Position numbers and translations under genes: made by a program | The notes under the pieces: model-generated | Told to the model about the DNA's origin: nothing | Databases searched by the model: none | The model's input: the letters and a program-made list of their open reading frames with translations, nothing else | Shown: piece by piece, positions 19,966 to 28,731 of the stretch | How the letters are laid out: the number at the start of each line of letters is the position of its first letter | Numbering within the stretch: position 1 is the first letter of the stretch | Source: Pseudomonas sp. CFBP13508 | GTDB taxonomy: Bacteria; Pseudomonadota; Gammaproteobacteria; Pseudomonadales; Pseudomonadaceae | Direction of reading: 5' to 3' | Length of the DNA stretch: 64,000 bases | NCBI RefSeq assembly: GCF_005233515.1 | Contig: NZ_QFZZ01000004.1 | Location: 196,644-260,643, forward strand

Positions 19966-20892
19966 ATGCTTTCGCCTCCCCCCGACTGGCTACCCCTGGC
20001 CCCTCTCGACCCCCTGCATCTGGACTGGCTGACAACCGCCGGCGTCGAAGTCGCGATCCTGCGCCTCGACCGGATCGATCCGCTGATCAGCGGCAACAAG
20101 TGGTTCAAACTCGTCGAACACCTCAAAGCCGCAGAGCGAGCCGGCGCCGAGGGCATCATCAGCCTTGGCGGTGCGCATTCCAACCACCTGCATGCGCTGG
20201 CGGCGGCGGGCAAACGGCTGGGCTTCAAAACCGTGGGACTGCTGCGCGGGCACCCGCAGGACACGCCGACGGTGCAGGATCTGCGAGCTTTCGGCATGCA
20301 GTTGCATTGGCTGGGTTACGCCGGCTATCGCGCGCGGCACGAAACTGGGTTCTGGACACCATGGCAGGCGCAATATCCGACGTTGCACGCGGTGCCCGAG
20401 GGCGGTGGTGGACTGGCCGGCGCGCTGGGTTGCGCAGCGATCAGCAAGCAGGTCGATGAACAGTTGGCCAAGTTGGGCTGGGATGATTTCGACACCTGGT
20501 GGCTGGCCTGTGGCACAGGCACAACCCTGGCCGGACTGGCGCTCGCCGAGAAAGGCAGGCGCTCACTGTATGGCGCGCTGGCCGTGCCGGACGATCACGG
20601 GGTAGCGCCGAACATCGAGTCGATCCTTGCGCAAGCCGAAGCTACCGCGTCGGGCTATCAGTTGATTGATGCCAGCCGTGGCGGTTTCGCCAAGGTAGAC
20701 GAGGCGTTGCTGACCTTCATCGAACAGACCGAGCAGGCCAGTGGTATCCCTCTGGAACCGCTATACACCGGCAAGGCTTTGCTGGCGCTCCGGCAACGTA
20801 TCGAATCCGGTGGATTCGCCGCCGGCACGCGTCTGATCTTCATCCACACGGGTGGCCTGCAAGGGCGACGCGGGTTTGCCGCAACGCCCTGA
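19966..20892 (+). CDS. PLP-dependent ACC deaminase / D-cysteine desulfhydrase family protein
   Basis: 308 residues from ATG 19966. Fold-type II PLP enzyme: the cofactor lysine is K45 in SGNKWFK, the loop SLGGAHSNHLHALA holds the carboxylate-binding Ser/Asn, and a glycine-rich phosphate loop ACGTGTTLAG lies near 188-197. True ACC deaminases are near 338 residues and carry different active-site tyrosines, so D-cysteine desulfhydrase or a related deaminase is likelier. The upstream TTAAAAT at 19931 may be the promoter -10. An extension to 19906 overlaps that element. Confidence 0.75.
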   Translation: MLSPPPDWLPLAPLDPLHLDWLTTAGVEVAILRLDRIDPLISGNKWFKLVEHLKAAERAGAEGIISLGGAHSNHLHALAAAGKRLGFKTVGLLRGHPQDTPTVQDLRAFGMQLHWLGYAGYRARHETGFWTPWQAQYPTLHAVPEGGGGLAGALGCAAISKQVDEQLAKLGWDDFDTWWLACGTGTTLAGLALAEKGRRSLYGALAVPDDHGVAPNIESILAQAEATASGYQLIDASRGGFAKVDEALLTFIEQTEQASGIPLEPLYTGKALLALRQRIESGGFAAGTRLIFIHTGGLQGRRGFAATP

Positions 20893-20895
20893 CGC

Positions 20896-21444
20896 TCAGC
20901 CGCGCTTGGGCATCATCCGCAGAAGGGTGTTATCGCGCACCACGTAATGGTGATAAATACCCGCCAGCGCATGCAGGCCGATCAGCCAATAGCCGAGCGT
21001 GGCGACCAGCACATGCCAGCCTTCGACTTGCTTGGCGAACGCCTTGTCTTCACCCACCAGCAGCGGCAGATCGAAACCGTAGAACATCACTTGATGGCCC
21101 TCGGCGCTGGTGATCAGCCAGCCCAATATCGGCATGCTGAGCATGAACAAGTACAACGCCCAGTGCATCAACCGCGCCACGATGGTTTGCCAGGCGGGTG
21201 ACGCGGGGAAGATTTTCGGCGCAGGGCCGAGGCTGCGCGCGAGCAGGCGAAACCAAACCAGCACGAATACGGTGAGGCCGAGCAAATAGTGCATTTCGCG
21301 AATCAGCGTGCGGCCGCCGCTGCCCTTGGGGAAGAAACCACGCAATTCCATGCTGGCGTAAACCAGCACCAACAACACCAGCATCAGCCAATGCAGCAAC
21401 ACCGAAACGGTGCTGTAACGCGATTCCGAGCTTGTCCACGGCAT
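20896..21444 (-). CDS. Cytochrome b561 family protein
   Basis: 182-residue integral membrane b-type cytochrome with four helices. Haem ligands are likely H in LLHWLMLVLL, in REMHYLLGL, in ARLMHWALYL and in IGLHALAGIYHH. Acts as a quinol-linked electron carrier, partner unknown. The start at 21444 (MPWTSSE) is chosen because the GTG 15 bases upstream is itself part of the GAGGAAG ribosome-binding site. Convergent with the PLP enzyme gene; the stops are 3 bases apart. Confidence 0.88.
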   Translation of the reverse strand: MPWTSSESRYSTVSVLLHWLMLVLLVLVYASMELRGFFPKGSGGRTLIREMHYLLGLTVFVLVWFRLLARSLGPAPKIFPASPAWQTIVARLMHWALYLFMLSMPILGWLITSAEGHQVMFYGFDLPLLVGEDKAFAKQVEGWHVLVATLGYWLIGLHALAGIYHHYVVRDNTLLRMMPKRG

Positions 21445-21584
21445 ACGTTGCTTCCTCACGGGTCAGGGATGAAACCGACCGTTCTTGAGTGACGGCATGG
21501 GTTAACTGTAATCCGCTTTGGCTGTTTTGCCCGAGGCTGACTGGACTTTCCCTGCGCTGGATCAGCGGTTTGTGCATTCTTCAT

Positions 21585-21622
21585 GAAAAAACGCCAGTGT
21601 CGCGAGGGACACTGGCGTTTTT
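21585..21622. terminator. Terminator of phnX
   Basis: AAAAACGCCAGTGTC pairs with GACACTGGCGTTTTT around a 6-base loop. Its T run on the minus strand ends the phnW-phnX unit; on the plus strand it is also T-rich. Confidence 0.92.
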
Positions 21623-21640
21623 CGGTGATGCGCGGCGCGA

Positions 21641-22468
21641 TCAGCTCGATTGCGGCATCTCGCCGTTGCCCAGACGCTTGTTGATGTCGGCGATCACTTG
21701 CGGCAGATCGCTGATGGTGTCGATCATGTAATGCGGGCGCGAACTTTCAAACAGCGCGTGGATGCGCTGGCGTTCGCTGGCCAGTTCGTCGCTACCCAAC
21801 GCGCGGAAACCTTCATAGTCCAGGCCCAGCGCATTGCCCGAGCAAATCAGCGCAACCGTCCACATGCCGGCCCGGCGACCTTCGAGAATGCCCGGCACGG
21901 TGTCGTCGATCTTCACGCATGCCGCGACATCGTCGATGCCCAGAGCGATCACGTTGGCCAAGGCTTGCGCCGGCCATGGCCGACCGTTGGGCACTTCGTC
22001 GGTGGCGACCACGTGGTCGGCGACGTAGCCGTTGCTGGCGGCGAGTTCGACGACTTTGTCCATGACTGCTTTCGGGTAGCCGGAGCAGGAGCCGATCTTG
22101 ATGCCTTGCGTGCGCAGTTGGGCGATGGTGTCCAGCGCGCCGGGAATCAGTGCCGAGTGCTCGGCGATTTTCTCGATCTGCAACGGCATGAAGCGGTTGT
22201 AGATAGCGGTGACGTCATCGTCGGTCGGCGTGCGGCCGAACACCTTGCGATAACGCTCGGCCACTTGCGGCTGATCACAGAGGGTGCGGATGTGATCCCA
22301 CTTGCCCATGCCCATCGGCCCACGGGCTTCTTCGATCGATACCTGGACATCGAATTCGGCGAAGGCTTCGACGAAGATCTGCGTCGGCGCGAACGAGCCG
22401 AAATCGACCACGGTACCGGCCCAGTCGAGGATCGCGGCTTGCAGCTTGCTTGGATTGGTGTAGTTCAT
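21641..22468 (-). CDS. phnX: Phosphonoacetaldehyde hydrolase (phosphonatase)
   Basis: HAD-superfamily enzyme that splits phosphonoacetaldehyde into acetaldehyde and phosphate, the second step of 2-aminoethylphosphonate (AEP) breakdown. 275 residues. The nucleophile is D15 in [13 protein letters not shown], and the Schiff-base lysine is K56 in [10 protein letters not shown]; both are diagnostic. The start at 22468 (MNYTNPSK) has AGGA upstream. Lies downstream of phnW in the same direction with a REP pair between. Confidence 0.96.
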   Translation of the reverse strand: MNYTNPSKLQAAILDWAGTVVDFGSFAPTQIFVEAFAEFDVQVSIEEARGPMGMGKWDHIRTLCDQPQVAERYRKVFGRTPTDDDVTAIYNRFMPLQIEKIAEHSALIPGALDTIAQLRTQGIKIGSCSGYPKAVMDKVVELAASNGYVADHVVATDEVPNGRPWPAQALANVIALGIDDVAACVKIDDTVPGILEGRRAGMWTVALICSGNALGLDYEGFRALGSDELASERQRIHALFESSRPHYMIDTISDLPQVIADINKRLGNGEMPQSS

Positions 22469-22503
22469 GGCAATCAATTCCTGAGTTGTAATGCAGTTCA
22501 AAT

Positions 22504-22590
22504 GTGGGAGCGAGCCTGCTCGCGAAAGCGGTCTGACATCAGCCTATGTGTCGCCTGGGACGACGCTTTCGCGAGCAGGCTCGCTCCCAC
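22504..22590. repeat. REP pair (type A), copy 3
   Basis: Sits between phnW and phnX, inside what should be one transcript, where it may shield the upstream message or lower downstream expression. Confidence 0.92.
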
Positions 22591-22609
22591 AAGGGATTTT
22601 TGGTGGGGC

Positions 22610-23719
22610 TCAGATGTCGAGCACTTCCATCTCGCGCAGCACTTCACCCACTGCTGCCACGGCCTGGCGCATTTCGTCCGGGGTGACGTGGCCGATGCAG
22701 CCGACGCGGAAGGTTTCGACCTGGGTCAGTTTGCCGGGATAGAGGATGTAACCTTTGGCCTTGACCCGCTCGTAGAAGTCCTTGAACTGGTAACGCGGAT
22801 CCTGCGGCGCATGGAAAGTCGCGATGATCGGCGCCTGAATCGCCGCCGGCAGGAAACTGCGCAAGCCGAGCTTGTTCATCTCTTCCATCAGCGCCTGACA
22901 GTTCGCCGCATATCGCGCATGCCGCGCCGGCAGGCCGCCTTCTTCGCTGTATTGCAGCAGTGCTTCGTGCAGCGCCGCGACCACATGGGTGGGCGGGGTG
23001 AAGCGCCATTGCCCGGTTTTCATCATGTAGGCGTGCTGGTCGTACAGGTCCATCGCCAGCGAGTGCGAGTTGCCAGCCGCGGCGGCCAGGGATTCCTTGC
23101 GGGCGAAGACAAAACCCATCCCCGGCACACCTTCCAGGCATTTGCCGGAGGCGGCGATCAGCGCGTCGAATGGCACTTTTTGCGCATCCACCGGCAATGC
23201 GCCGAAGGAGCTCATGGCGTCGATGATCAGGCGTTTGCCGTGTTGCGCGACGACCTCGGCGATTTCCGCCAGCGGATTGAGAATGCCGGTGCTGGTTTCG
23301 CAGTGGATCAGCGCCACGTGGGTGATGTCAGCGTCGGCGCGCAGCAAACGGTCGACGTCAGCGGCGGTGGTCGGTTCGTCTTCGGCGGTTTCGAAGGTGC
23401 TGAACGAGCGGCCGAGCACTTCGCAGATCTTCGCCAGACGCTTGCCGTACGCGCCATTGATCAGCACGAGGATTTTGCCGTCACGCGGCACCAGTGTGCC
23501 GATCGCCGCTTCGACGGCAAAGGTGCCGCTGCCCTGTAACGGTACGCAATGGTGGATGGCGGCGCCGTTGAGGATGGCCAGCAATTGCTCGCACAGGCTG
23601 GCGGTCAGCTGGTTGAAGCGGTCATCCCACGAACCCCAATCGACCATCATGGCCTGACGGGTGCGGGCCGAAGTGGTCAACGGGCCGGGAGTGAGCAGAA
23701 TCGGTGCGGCGGTACTCAT
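22610..23719 (-). CDS. phnW: 2-aminoethylphosphonate:pyruvate transaminase
   Basis: PLP aminotransferase that converts AEP and pyruvate to phosphonoacetaldehyde and alanine. 369 residues from ATG 23719 (GGAC upstream). The N-terminal [11 protein letters not shown] and the PLP lysine K193 ([13 protein letters not shown]) fit the class V aminotransferase family, and [13 protein letters not shown] is also characteristic. Divergent from a LysR gene 114 bases away that probably controls it. Confidence 0.96.
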   Translation of the reverse strand: MSTAAPILLTPGPLTTSARTRQAMMVDWGSWDDRFNQLTASLCEQLLAILNGAAIHHCVPLQGSGTFAVEAAIGTLVPRDGKILVLINGAYGKRLAKICEVLGRSFSTFETAEDEPTTAADVDRLLRADADITHVALIHCETSTGILNPLAEIAEVVAQHGKRLIIDAMSSFGALPVDAQKVPFDALIAASGKCLEGVPGMGFVFARKESLAAAAGNSHSLAMDLYDQHAYMMKTGQWRFTPPTHVVAALHEALLQYSEEGGLPARHARYAANCQALMEEMNKLGLRSFLPAAIQAPIIATFHAPQDPRYQFKDFYERVKAKGYILYPGKLTQVETFRVGCIGHVTPDEMRQAVAAVGEVLREMEVLDI

Positions 23720-23832
23720 TCGTGTGTCCTCGCGAAAACGCTGTGGGATGAAGCTACGGGGCCTACGTTGCAATTCGCCGTTGCATCAATCAAATTGTTT
23801 GTTGTTATGCCAGCCATCAGTGAGGGTTATTC

Positions 23833-24693
23833 ATGAACCTGTTTCAGCTCCGTGCCTTCGATGCCGTGGCCCGCGAAGGCAGCTTCACCCGCGCGGCTGC
23901 GCGGTTGTTCATCAGCCAGCCGGCAGTCACCGGACACATCAAGGCACTGGAAGAGCATTACCAGATCACTTTGCTGCGGCGTACCGCGCGACGGGTGGAG
24001 CTGACCGAGGAGGGCACCAAACTGGCGGCGATCACCCGCGCCATGTTCGGCCTGGCGGAAGAAGCGCAGACGCTGCTCGAGGCGAACCGGCAGTTGTTGA
24101 CCGGGCGTCTGGAGGTGGCGGCGGATGGGCCGCACATGGTCATGCCGATGCTGGCGAGCCTGCGCGCACGCTACCCGGGGATCACCGTGAACCTGCGTCT
24201 GGGCAATGCCCAGGAAACCCTGGCGGCGCTGTTGTCGGAACACGCCGATGTAGCGGTGCTGACCGAGGTCGAGCCGCGCAAGGGCCTGCATCTGCAAGCA
24301 CTGAGCGAGTCGCGGATCTGCGCGCTGGTGCCGGCGGGGCATCGCTGGGCGAATCGCTCCGGAGAAGTGAAACTCAAGGAGCTGGACCAAGTGATCATGG
24401 TCCTGCGTGAGCCGAGTTCGATTACTCGGCGCACTTTTGATCAAGCGTGTGCGCAGGCCTCGATTCAGCCGCGGGTGTTGCTGGAGCTGGACAGTCGTGA
24501 GGCGGTGACCGAAGCGGTCGCGGCCGAGTTGGGTGTCGGTGTGGTGTCATCGGTGGAAGTCAGCCATGACCCGCGCGTGGTGGCGATCCCGATTGCCGGG
24601 GCAGGGCTGGTGAACCGGCACATGATCGGCTGCATGGAGCGCCGGCGCGAGTTGCGCTTGATTCAGGCCTTTTTTGATCTGGCGCCAGCCTGA
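23833..24693 (+). CDS. LysR-family regulator of the phnWX operon
   Basis: 286 residues. The HTH SFTRAAARLFISQPAVTGHIKALE lies at about 17-40, followed by an effector domain. It is divergent from phnW, and such genes near phnWX are often named phnR. Control by AEP is inferred from position. The second LysR gene of the cluster (24790-25662) is a paralogue with the same length and a similar reading through the HTH. Confidence 0.85.
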   Translation: MNLFQLRAFDAVAREGSFTRAAARLFISQPAVTGHIKALEEHYQITLLRRTARRVELTEEGTKLAAITRAMFGLAEEAQTLLEANRQLLTGRLEVAADGPHMVMPMLASLRARYPGITVNLRLGNAQETLAALLSEHADVAVLTEVEPRKGLHLQALSESRICALVPAGHRWANRSGEVKLKELDQVIMVLREPSSITRRTFDQACAQASIQPRVLLELDSREAVTEAVAAELGVGVVSSVEVSHDPRVVAIPIAGAGLVNRHMIGCMERRRELRLIQAFFDLAPA

Positions 24694-24709
24694 ATACCGA
24701 GGCGACTCC

Positions 24710-24776
24710 TTCGCGAGCAGGCTCGCTCCCACACTACAGAGCGCGCTCCCATGTGGGAGCGAGCCTGCTCGCGAAG
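24710..24776. repeat. REP pair (type B), copy 4
   Basis: Here the two copies face outward: TTCGCGAGCAGGCTCGCTCC then GGGAGCGAGCCTGCTCGCGA. It lies between the two convergent LysR genes, where it can serve as a bidirectional transcript end. Confidence 0.9.
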
Positions 24777-24789
24777 GGGCCGATACTGT

Positions 24790-25662
24790 TTACGCAAGAC
24801 TCTCGCGAACCATATCGAGAAACGTCGCCACCACCCGCCGCGAACTCTGTTCGCGCAAGCACACCAGGGTTTCGGTCAGGCGCCTCGTGCAGTCGGTGAT
24901 CGGCAACGCGCTGACCCGTGAGTCGGCGCCGAACTCCGCCGCTGAAACCACGCCAACGCCAATCCCCACCACCACCGCCTCACGCGCCGCTTCCCGACCT
25001 TCAACCTGAATCGCCGGGCGGATGCGCAAACCTGCGCGGGCCATTTCCTCTTCCAGCGTCTGGCGGGTCACCGAACCGATTTCGCGCAGCACCAGTGGCG
25101 TGTCGTCCAGATCGGCCAGACAGATCGATTCGCGCTCGGCCCAAGGATGATTACGCGAAACAAACGCCACCATCGGATCGTTGCGCAGCGGTACACACAG
25201 CAAGCGTTCATCGGTTACGTCGCGGCCGAGCAGCGCCAGATCGGCCTGATAGTTGAACAGGCGAAACAGCGATTCGTCGGTATTGCCGGTCTCGATTTTC
25301 ACGCTGATGCCCGGGTAGCGCTCGCAGAACCGTGCGATCTGCGGCAACACGTGGATCGGCGCATCCACCGCGAGAATCAGGCTGCCGGTCCGCAGGGCCT
25401 GGGATTCCTGCAGCAATTCCTGCGCTTCGGCTTCGATCACGAACAGGCGCTGGGTGATCGCCAGCAGACGCTCGCCAAGATCGGTCAGGCGTACGGAACG
25501 TTTATTGCGGTGGAACAGCAGCACGCCGAAGCGTTCTTCGAGTTTGCGTACCTGGTCGGAAATCGCCGGTTGCGTCAGATAAAGCCGCTCGGCGGCGCGG
25601 GTGAAGCTGCCATGGACGGCCACAGCGTGAAACGCTTTGAGTTGGGCATGTGAGACGGACAT
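24790..25662 (-). CDS. LysR-family regulator beside the phosphonate transporter
   Basis: 290 residues with HTH SFTRAAERLYLTQPAISDQVRKLE. The effector domain reads SVTRQTLEEEMARAGLRI, close to its neighbour's SITRRTFDQACAQASI, so the two are paralogues. It is divergent from the permease gene across 271 bases, the presumed operator region. A role in controlling the permease and FAD oxidoreductase genes is inferred. Confidence 0.85.
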   Translation of the reverse strand: MSVSHAQLKAFHAVAVHGSFTRAAERLYLTQPAISDQVRKLEERFGVLLFHRNKRSVRLTDLGERLLAITQRLFVIEAEAQELLQESQALRTGSLILAVDAPIHVLPQIARFCERYPGISVKIETGNTDESLFRLFNYQADLALLGRDVTDERLLCVPLRNDPMVAFVSRNHPWAERESICLADLDDTPLVLREIGSVTRQTLEEEMARAGLRIRPAIQVEGREAAREAVVVGIGVGVVSAAEFGADSRVSALPITDCTRRLTETLVCLREQSSRRVVATFLDMVRESLA

Positions 25663-25933
25663 GGTGGCTCCAATAACAAGCTCAGCTTATGTGTGAAATA
25701 CGATAAATCGATTTTATTTATTAAACAGTAATTGCTTTGATCGGCTCACGCCATCGCTGACTGTTCGGTCGAACAGCAGCGCCGGCCCATGAGCCTGTGC
25801 GTGCAACAGCAGACTCATCTGACCGTTATCGCCGAAGGGAAGGGGCGGTAACGCAGTGCTCAACAATAAAAAACACAGGCGTTTTTCTTAATCGATTCTG
25901 CCGGCACACTCACACCCTGAGGTCAGAACCACC
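25663..25933. promoter_or_regulatory. Divergent regulatory region between LysR gene and permease operon
   Basis: No gene seen. The LysR-proximal half is A+T-rich (AAATACGATAAATCGATTTTATTTATTAAAC), unlike the flanking genes, and is the best place for a LysR operator. An inverted ATCGATTTTATTTATT/AATAAAAAA-like pair is not exact. Confidence 0.4.
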
Positions 25934-27259
25934 ATGAACAATCACATCGGCACCCTGGCGCGTTGGCGCGTGCAGATCTTCGCTATTACCTGGCTCGCGT
26001 ACGCCGCGTTCTACTTCACCCGCAAAGCCTTTTCGGTGGCCAAACTGGGCATCGCCGAAGACCCTGATTTCACCCTCGACAAAATGGCCATGGCCAACCT
26101 CGACGCGATCTATCTGGCGGCGTATGCCCTCGGACAGTTCACTTGGGGCATGCTCGCCGATCGCTTTGGCCCCCGGGTCGTGGTGCTTGGCGGCTTGCTG
26201 ATATCCGCCGCTGCGGCGCTGGTGATGGGCAGTTTCGCCACATTGCCGATCTTCGCCACGTGCATGTTGATTCAAGGTTTGGCGCAGTCCACTGGCTGGT
26301 CCGGGCTGTGTAAAAACCTTGGCAGCTTCTTCCCGTCAGAGCAGCGCGGGCGGGTGCTCGGCTTGTGGAGTTCCTGTTACGCGTTTGGTGGTCTGGTCGC
26401 CTCGCCGTTCGCCGGCTGGTGGGCCTACACGCTGGTCGGCACCTGGCACGCGGCATTCATTTCCAGCGCGGCGGTGGTCGCGGTGGTCGCCGTGCTGTTC
26501 TTTATCTTCCAGCGCAACAAACCGGAAGACGTCGGCTTGCCGGCGGTGGAGCCCGAGCCGGAACTGACCGCCGAAGAAACCGCAGCCAACAGCAAACTCA
26601 GCGTCTGGGAGCCGTTGAAGGAAATCCTGCGCAACCGCACGGTGCTGGTGCTGGGCCTGGCGTATTTCCTGTTGAAACCGGCGCGCTACGCGATTCTGTT
26701 GTGGGGGCCAGTGATTGTTTTCGAGCAGATGCCCAGTGTCGGCAAGGTCGGCGCGGCAATCATCCCCACCGCATTTGAGCTGGCCGGATTGCTCGGGCCG
26801 ATCATGATCGGCCTGGCCTCGGACAAACTTTTCGGTGCGCGGCGCATGCCAGCCTGCGTGCTGAGTCTGCTGGCGCTGACCGTGACGCTGGCGTTGTTCA
26901 TGGCCGCGCTGAACACCGGCAGCGTGTTGTTGGTCGTCGCGTTGCTGTTCGTCATGGGCCTGACGTTGTATGGCCCGGACTCGATGATCAGCGGTGCGGC
27001 GGCCATCGATTTCGGCAAGGCCAAGGCCGGTGCCACCGCCGCCGGTTTCGTCAACGGCTGCGGCTCCGTTGGCGCGGTGCTCGGCGGTTTGCTGCCGGGC
27101 TACTTCGACTCGGTGACGGTGTTTATCGTCTTCGCCGGATGCGCGCTGTTCTCGGCGCTGGTGCTGATTCCGCACTGGAACAGTCGGCCGGTCGGCGTGA
27201 TGGAGCCGCGCGCGGCGATCCCCAACTGCGCGCTGACCATCAAAGCGCTGCGTTCCTGA
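25934..27259 (+). CDS. MFS permease of the organophosphate:phosphate antiporter family, likely aminophosphonate transporter
   Basis: 441 residues, twelve helices. The N-terminus AYAAFYFTRKAFSVAKLGI is the OPA-family pattern of GlpT and UhpT, which exchange organophosphates for phosphate. Because it sits with phnW, phnX and a FAD amine oxidoreductase, I infer that it imports AEP or a derivative such as N-methyl-AEP. It heads a two-gene unit with the FAD gene 72 bases downstream. GlpT itself is an unlikely assignment, as no glycerol-phosphate genes are near. Confidence 0.85.
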   Translation: MNNHIGTLARWRVQIFAITWLAYAAFYFTRKAFSVAKLGIAEDPDFTLDKMAMANLDAIYLAAYALGQFTWGMLADRFGPRVVVLGGLLISAAAALVMGSFATLPIFATCMLIQGLAQSTGWSGLCKNLGSFFPSEQRGRVLGLWSSCYAFGGLVASPFAGWWAYTLVGTWHAAFISSAAVVAVVAVLFFIFQRNKPEDVGLPAVEPEPELTAEETAANSKLSVWEPLKEILRNRTVLVLGLAYFLLKPARYAILLWGPVIVFEQMPSVGKVGAAIIPTAFELAGLLGPIMIGLASDKLFGARRMPACVLSLLALTVTLALFMAALNTGSVLLVVALLFVMGLTLYGPDSMISGAAAIDFGKAKAGATAAGFVNGCGSVGAVLGGLLPGYFDSVTVFIVFAGCALFSALVLIPHWNSRPVGVMEPRAAIPNCALTIKALRS

Positions 27260-27331
27260 ACCCCTTCGCCCCGTGGCCTGCTGCGCGGTGCGCGGCAGGT
27301 TGCGTTGTGGCTTTCTGACTGGAGATTTCCC

Positions 27332-28723
27332 ATGCGACCGTTCTGGCTCGAGCAAGCCTTGCAGGCCGACCCATCCGAGCACTGTCCACCGCTGCAAGGC
27401 GAGGTGCGCACGGATGTGTGCATCGTTGGCGGCGGCTACACCGGATTGTGGACGGCGATCATGCTCAAGCAGCAAAACCCGGAGCTGGAGGTGCTGCTGA
27501 TCGAAGCAGACATCTGCGGTGCCGGCGCCAGTGGCCGTAACGGTGGTTGCGCACTGTCATGGTCGGCGAAGTATTTCACCCTGGAGCGCTTGTTCGGCGT
27601 CGAAGAAGCGGTGCGTCTGGTCAGGGAATCGGAGCGCAGCATCCATGCGATCGGCGAGTTCTGCGAGCAGTACGGCGTCGATGCCGACTACCGCCTCGAC
27701 GGTACGTTGTACACCGCCACCAATGCCGCTCAGGTCGGCGCGACTGATGCGGTGATCGCAGCGCTGGAGCGTAACGGCATCAACTCGTTCAGCCAGCGCC
27801 CGCTCGTCGATGTGCAGCGCATGGCTGGTTCAGCAAAACATCTGGAGGGCTGGTTTTCCCCGGCGGCTGCCAGCGTGCAACCGGGCAAACTGGTGCGCGG
27901 TCTGCGCCGGGTGGCACTGCAATTGGGCGTGAAAATCCATGAAGGCACGGCGATGACCGGTCTGGAAGAAGGCCGCCCGGCACGCATCCACACACCCTGC
28001 GGCAAGGTCATCGCCGACCGCGTGGTGCTGGCGATGAATGCGTGGATGGCCCGCGCGTTTCCTCAGTTCGAGCGCAGTGTGGCGATTGTTTCCAGTGACA
28101 TGCTGATCACCGAACCGCGCCTGGACTTGCTGCAGCAAATCGGTTTGACCAGCGGCGTCAGCGTCCTCGATTCGCGGATCTTCGTGCACTACTACCACAA
28201 CACCCCGGACGGCCGGATCATGCTCGGCAAGGGCGGCAACACCTTTGCCTATGGCGGACGGATGCTGCCGGTGTTCGATCAGCCGTCTCCCTATGCAGAA
28301 TTGCTCAAGCGCAGCCTCGCCGATTTCTTCCCGGCGTTTGCCGAGGTGAAAATCGACGCGACGTGGAATGGCCCGTCGGATCGTTCGGTGACCGGTTTGC
28401 CGTTCTTCGGCCAGATGAGCGGGGCGGGCAACGTGTTTTACGGCTTCGGTTATTCCGGCAGCGGCGTCGGCCCGTGTCACATGGGCGGGCAGATTCTCGC
28501 CGCGCTGGTGCAGGGCCTGGACAATCCTTGGACCCGCTCGCCGCTGGTCAACGGGCCGCTGGGTTATTTCCCGCCGGAACCGATTCGCTACCTCGGCTCG
28601 CTGATGGTGCGCAACGCCATCCGCCGCAAAGAGCGCGCCGAAGATCACGGACGCCGACCCAGACATCTGGACGTGCGCCTGGCCAGATTCGCGGCGGCGG
28701 CGGGCAAGGCTGACAAAGGCTGA
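27332..28723 (+). CDS. FAD-dependent amine oxidoreductase of phosphonate gene clusters
   Basis: 463 residues, D-amino-acid-oxidase fold. The FAD dinucleotide motif VCIVGGGYTGLWTA lies at about 29-42 and GAGASGRNGG follows at about 64-73; the C-terminal FAD contact YGFGYSGSGVGP lies near 373. Enzymes of this kind recur beside phnWX and, as I recall from published work on PbfC/PbfD-type flavoenzymes, oxidise N-methylated or free AEP to phosphonoacetaldehyde. That would feed PhnX directly. TGGAGA precedes the start. Exact substrate unproven. Confidence 0.8.
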   Translation: MRPFWLEQALQADPSEHCPPLQGEVRTDVCIVGGGYTGLWTAIMLKQQNPELEVLLIEADICGAGASGRNGGCALSWSAKYFTLERLFGVEEAVRLVRESERSIHAIGEFCEQYGVDADYRLDGTLYTATNAAQVGATDAVIAALERNGINSFSQRPLVDVQRMAGSAKHLEGWFSPAAASVQPGKLVRGLRRVALQLGVKIHEGTAMTGLEEGRPARIHTPCGKVIADRVVLAMNAWMARAFPQFERSVAIVSSDMLITEPRLDLLQQIGLTSGVSVLDSRIFVHYYHNTPDGRIMLGKGGNTFAYGGRMLPVFDQPSPYAELLKRSLADFFPAFAEVKIDATWNGPSDRSVTGLPFFGQMSGAGNVFYGFGYSGSGVGPCHMGGQILAALVQGLDNPWTRSPLVNGPLGYFPPEPIRYLGSLMVRNAIRRKERAEDHGRRPRHLDVRLARFAAAAGKADKG

Positions 28724-28731
28724 GCCGGCGA

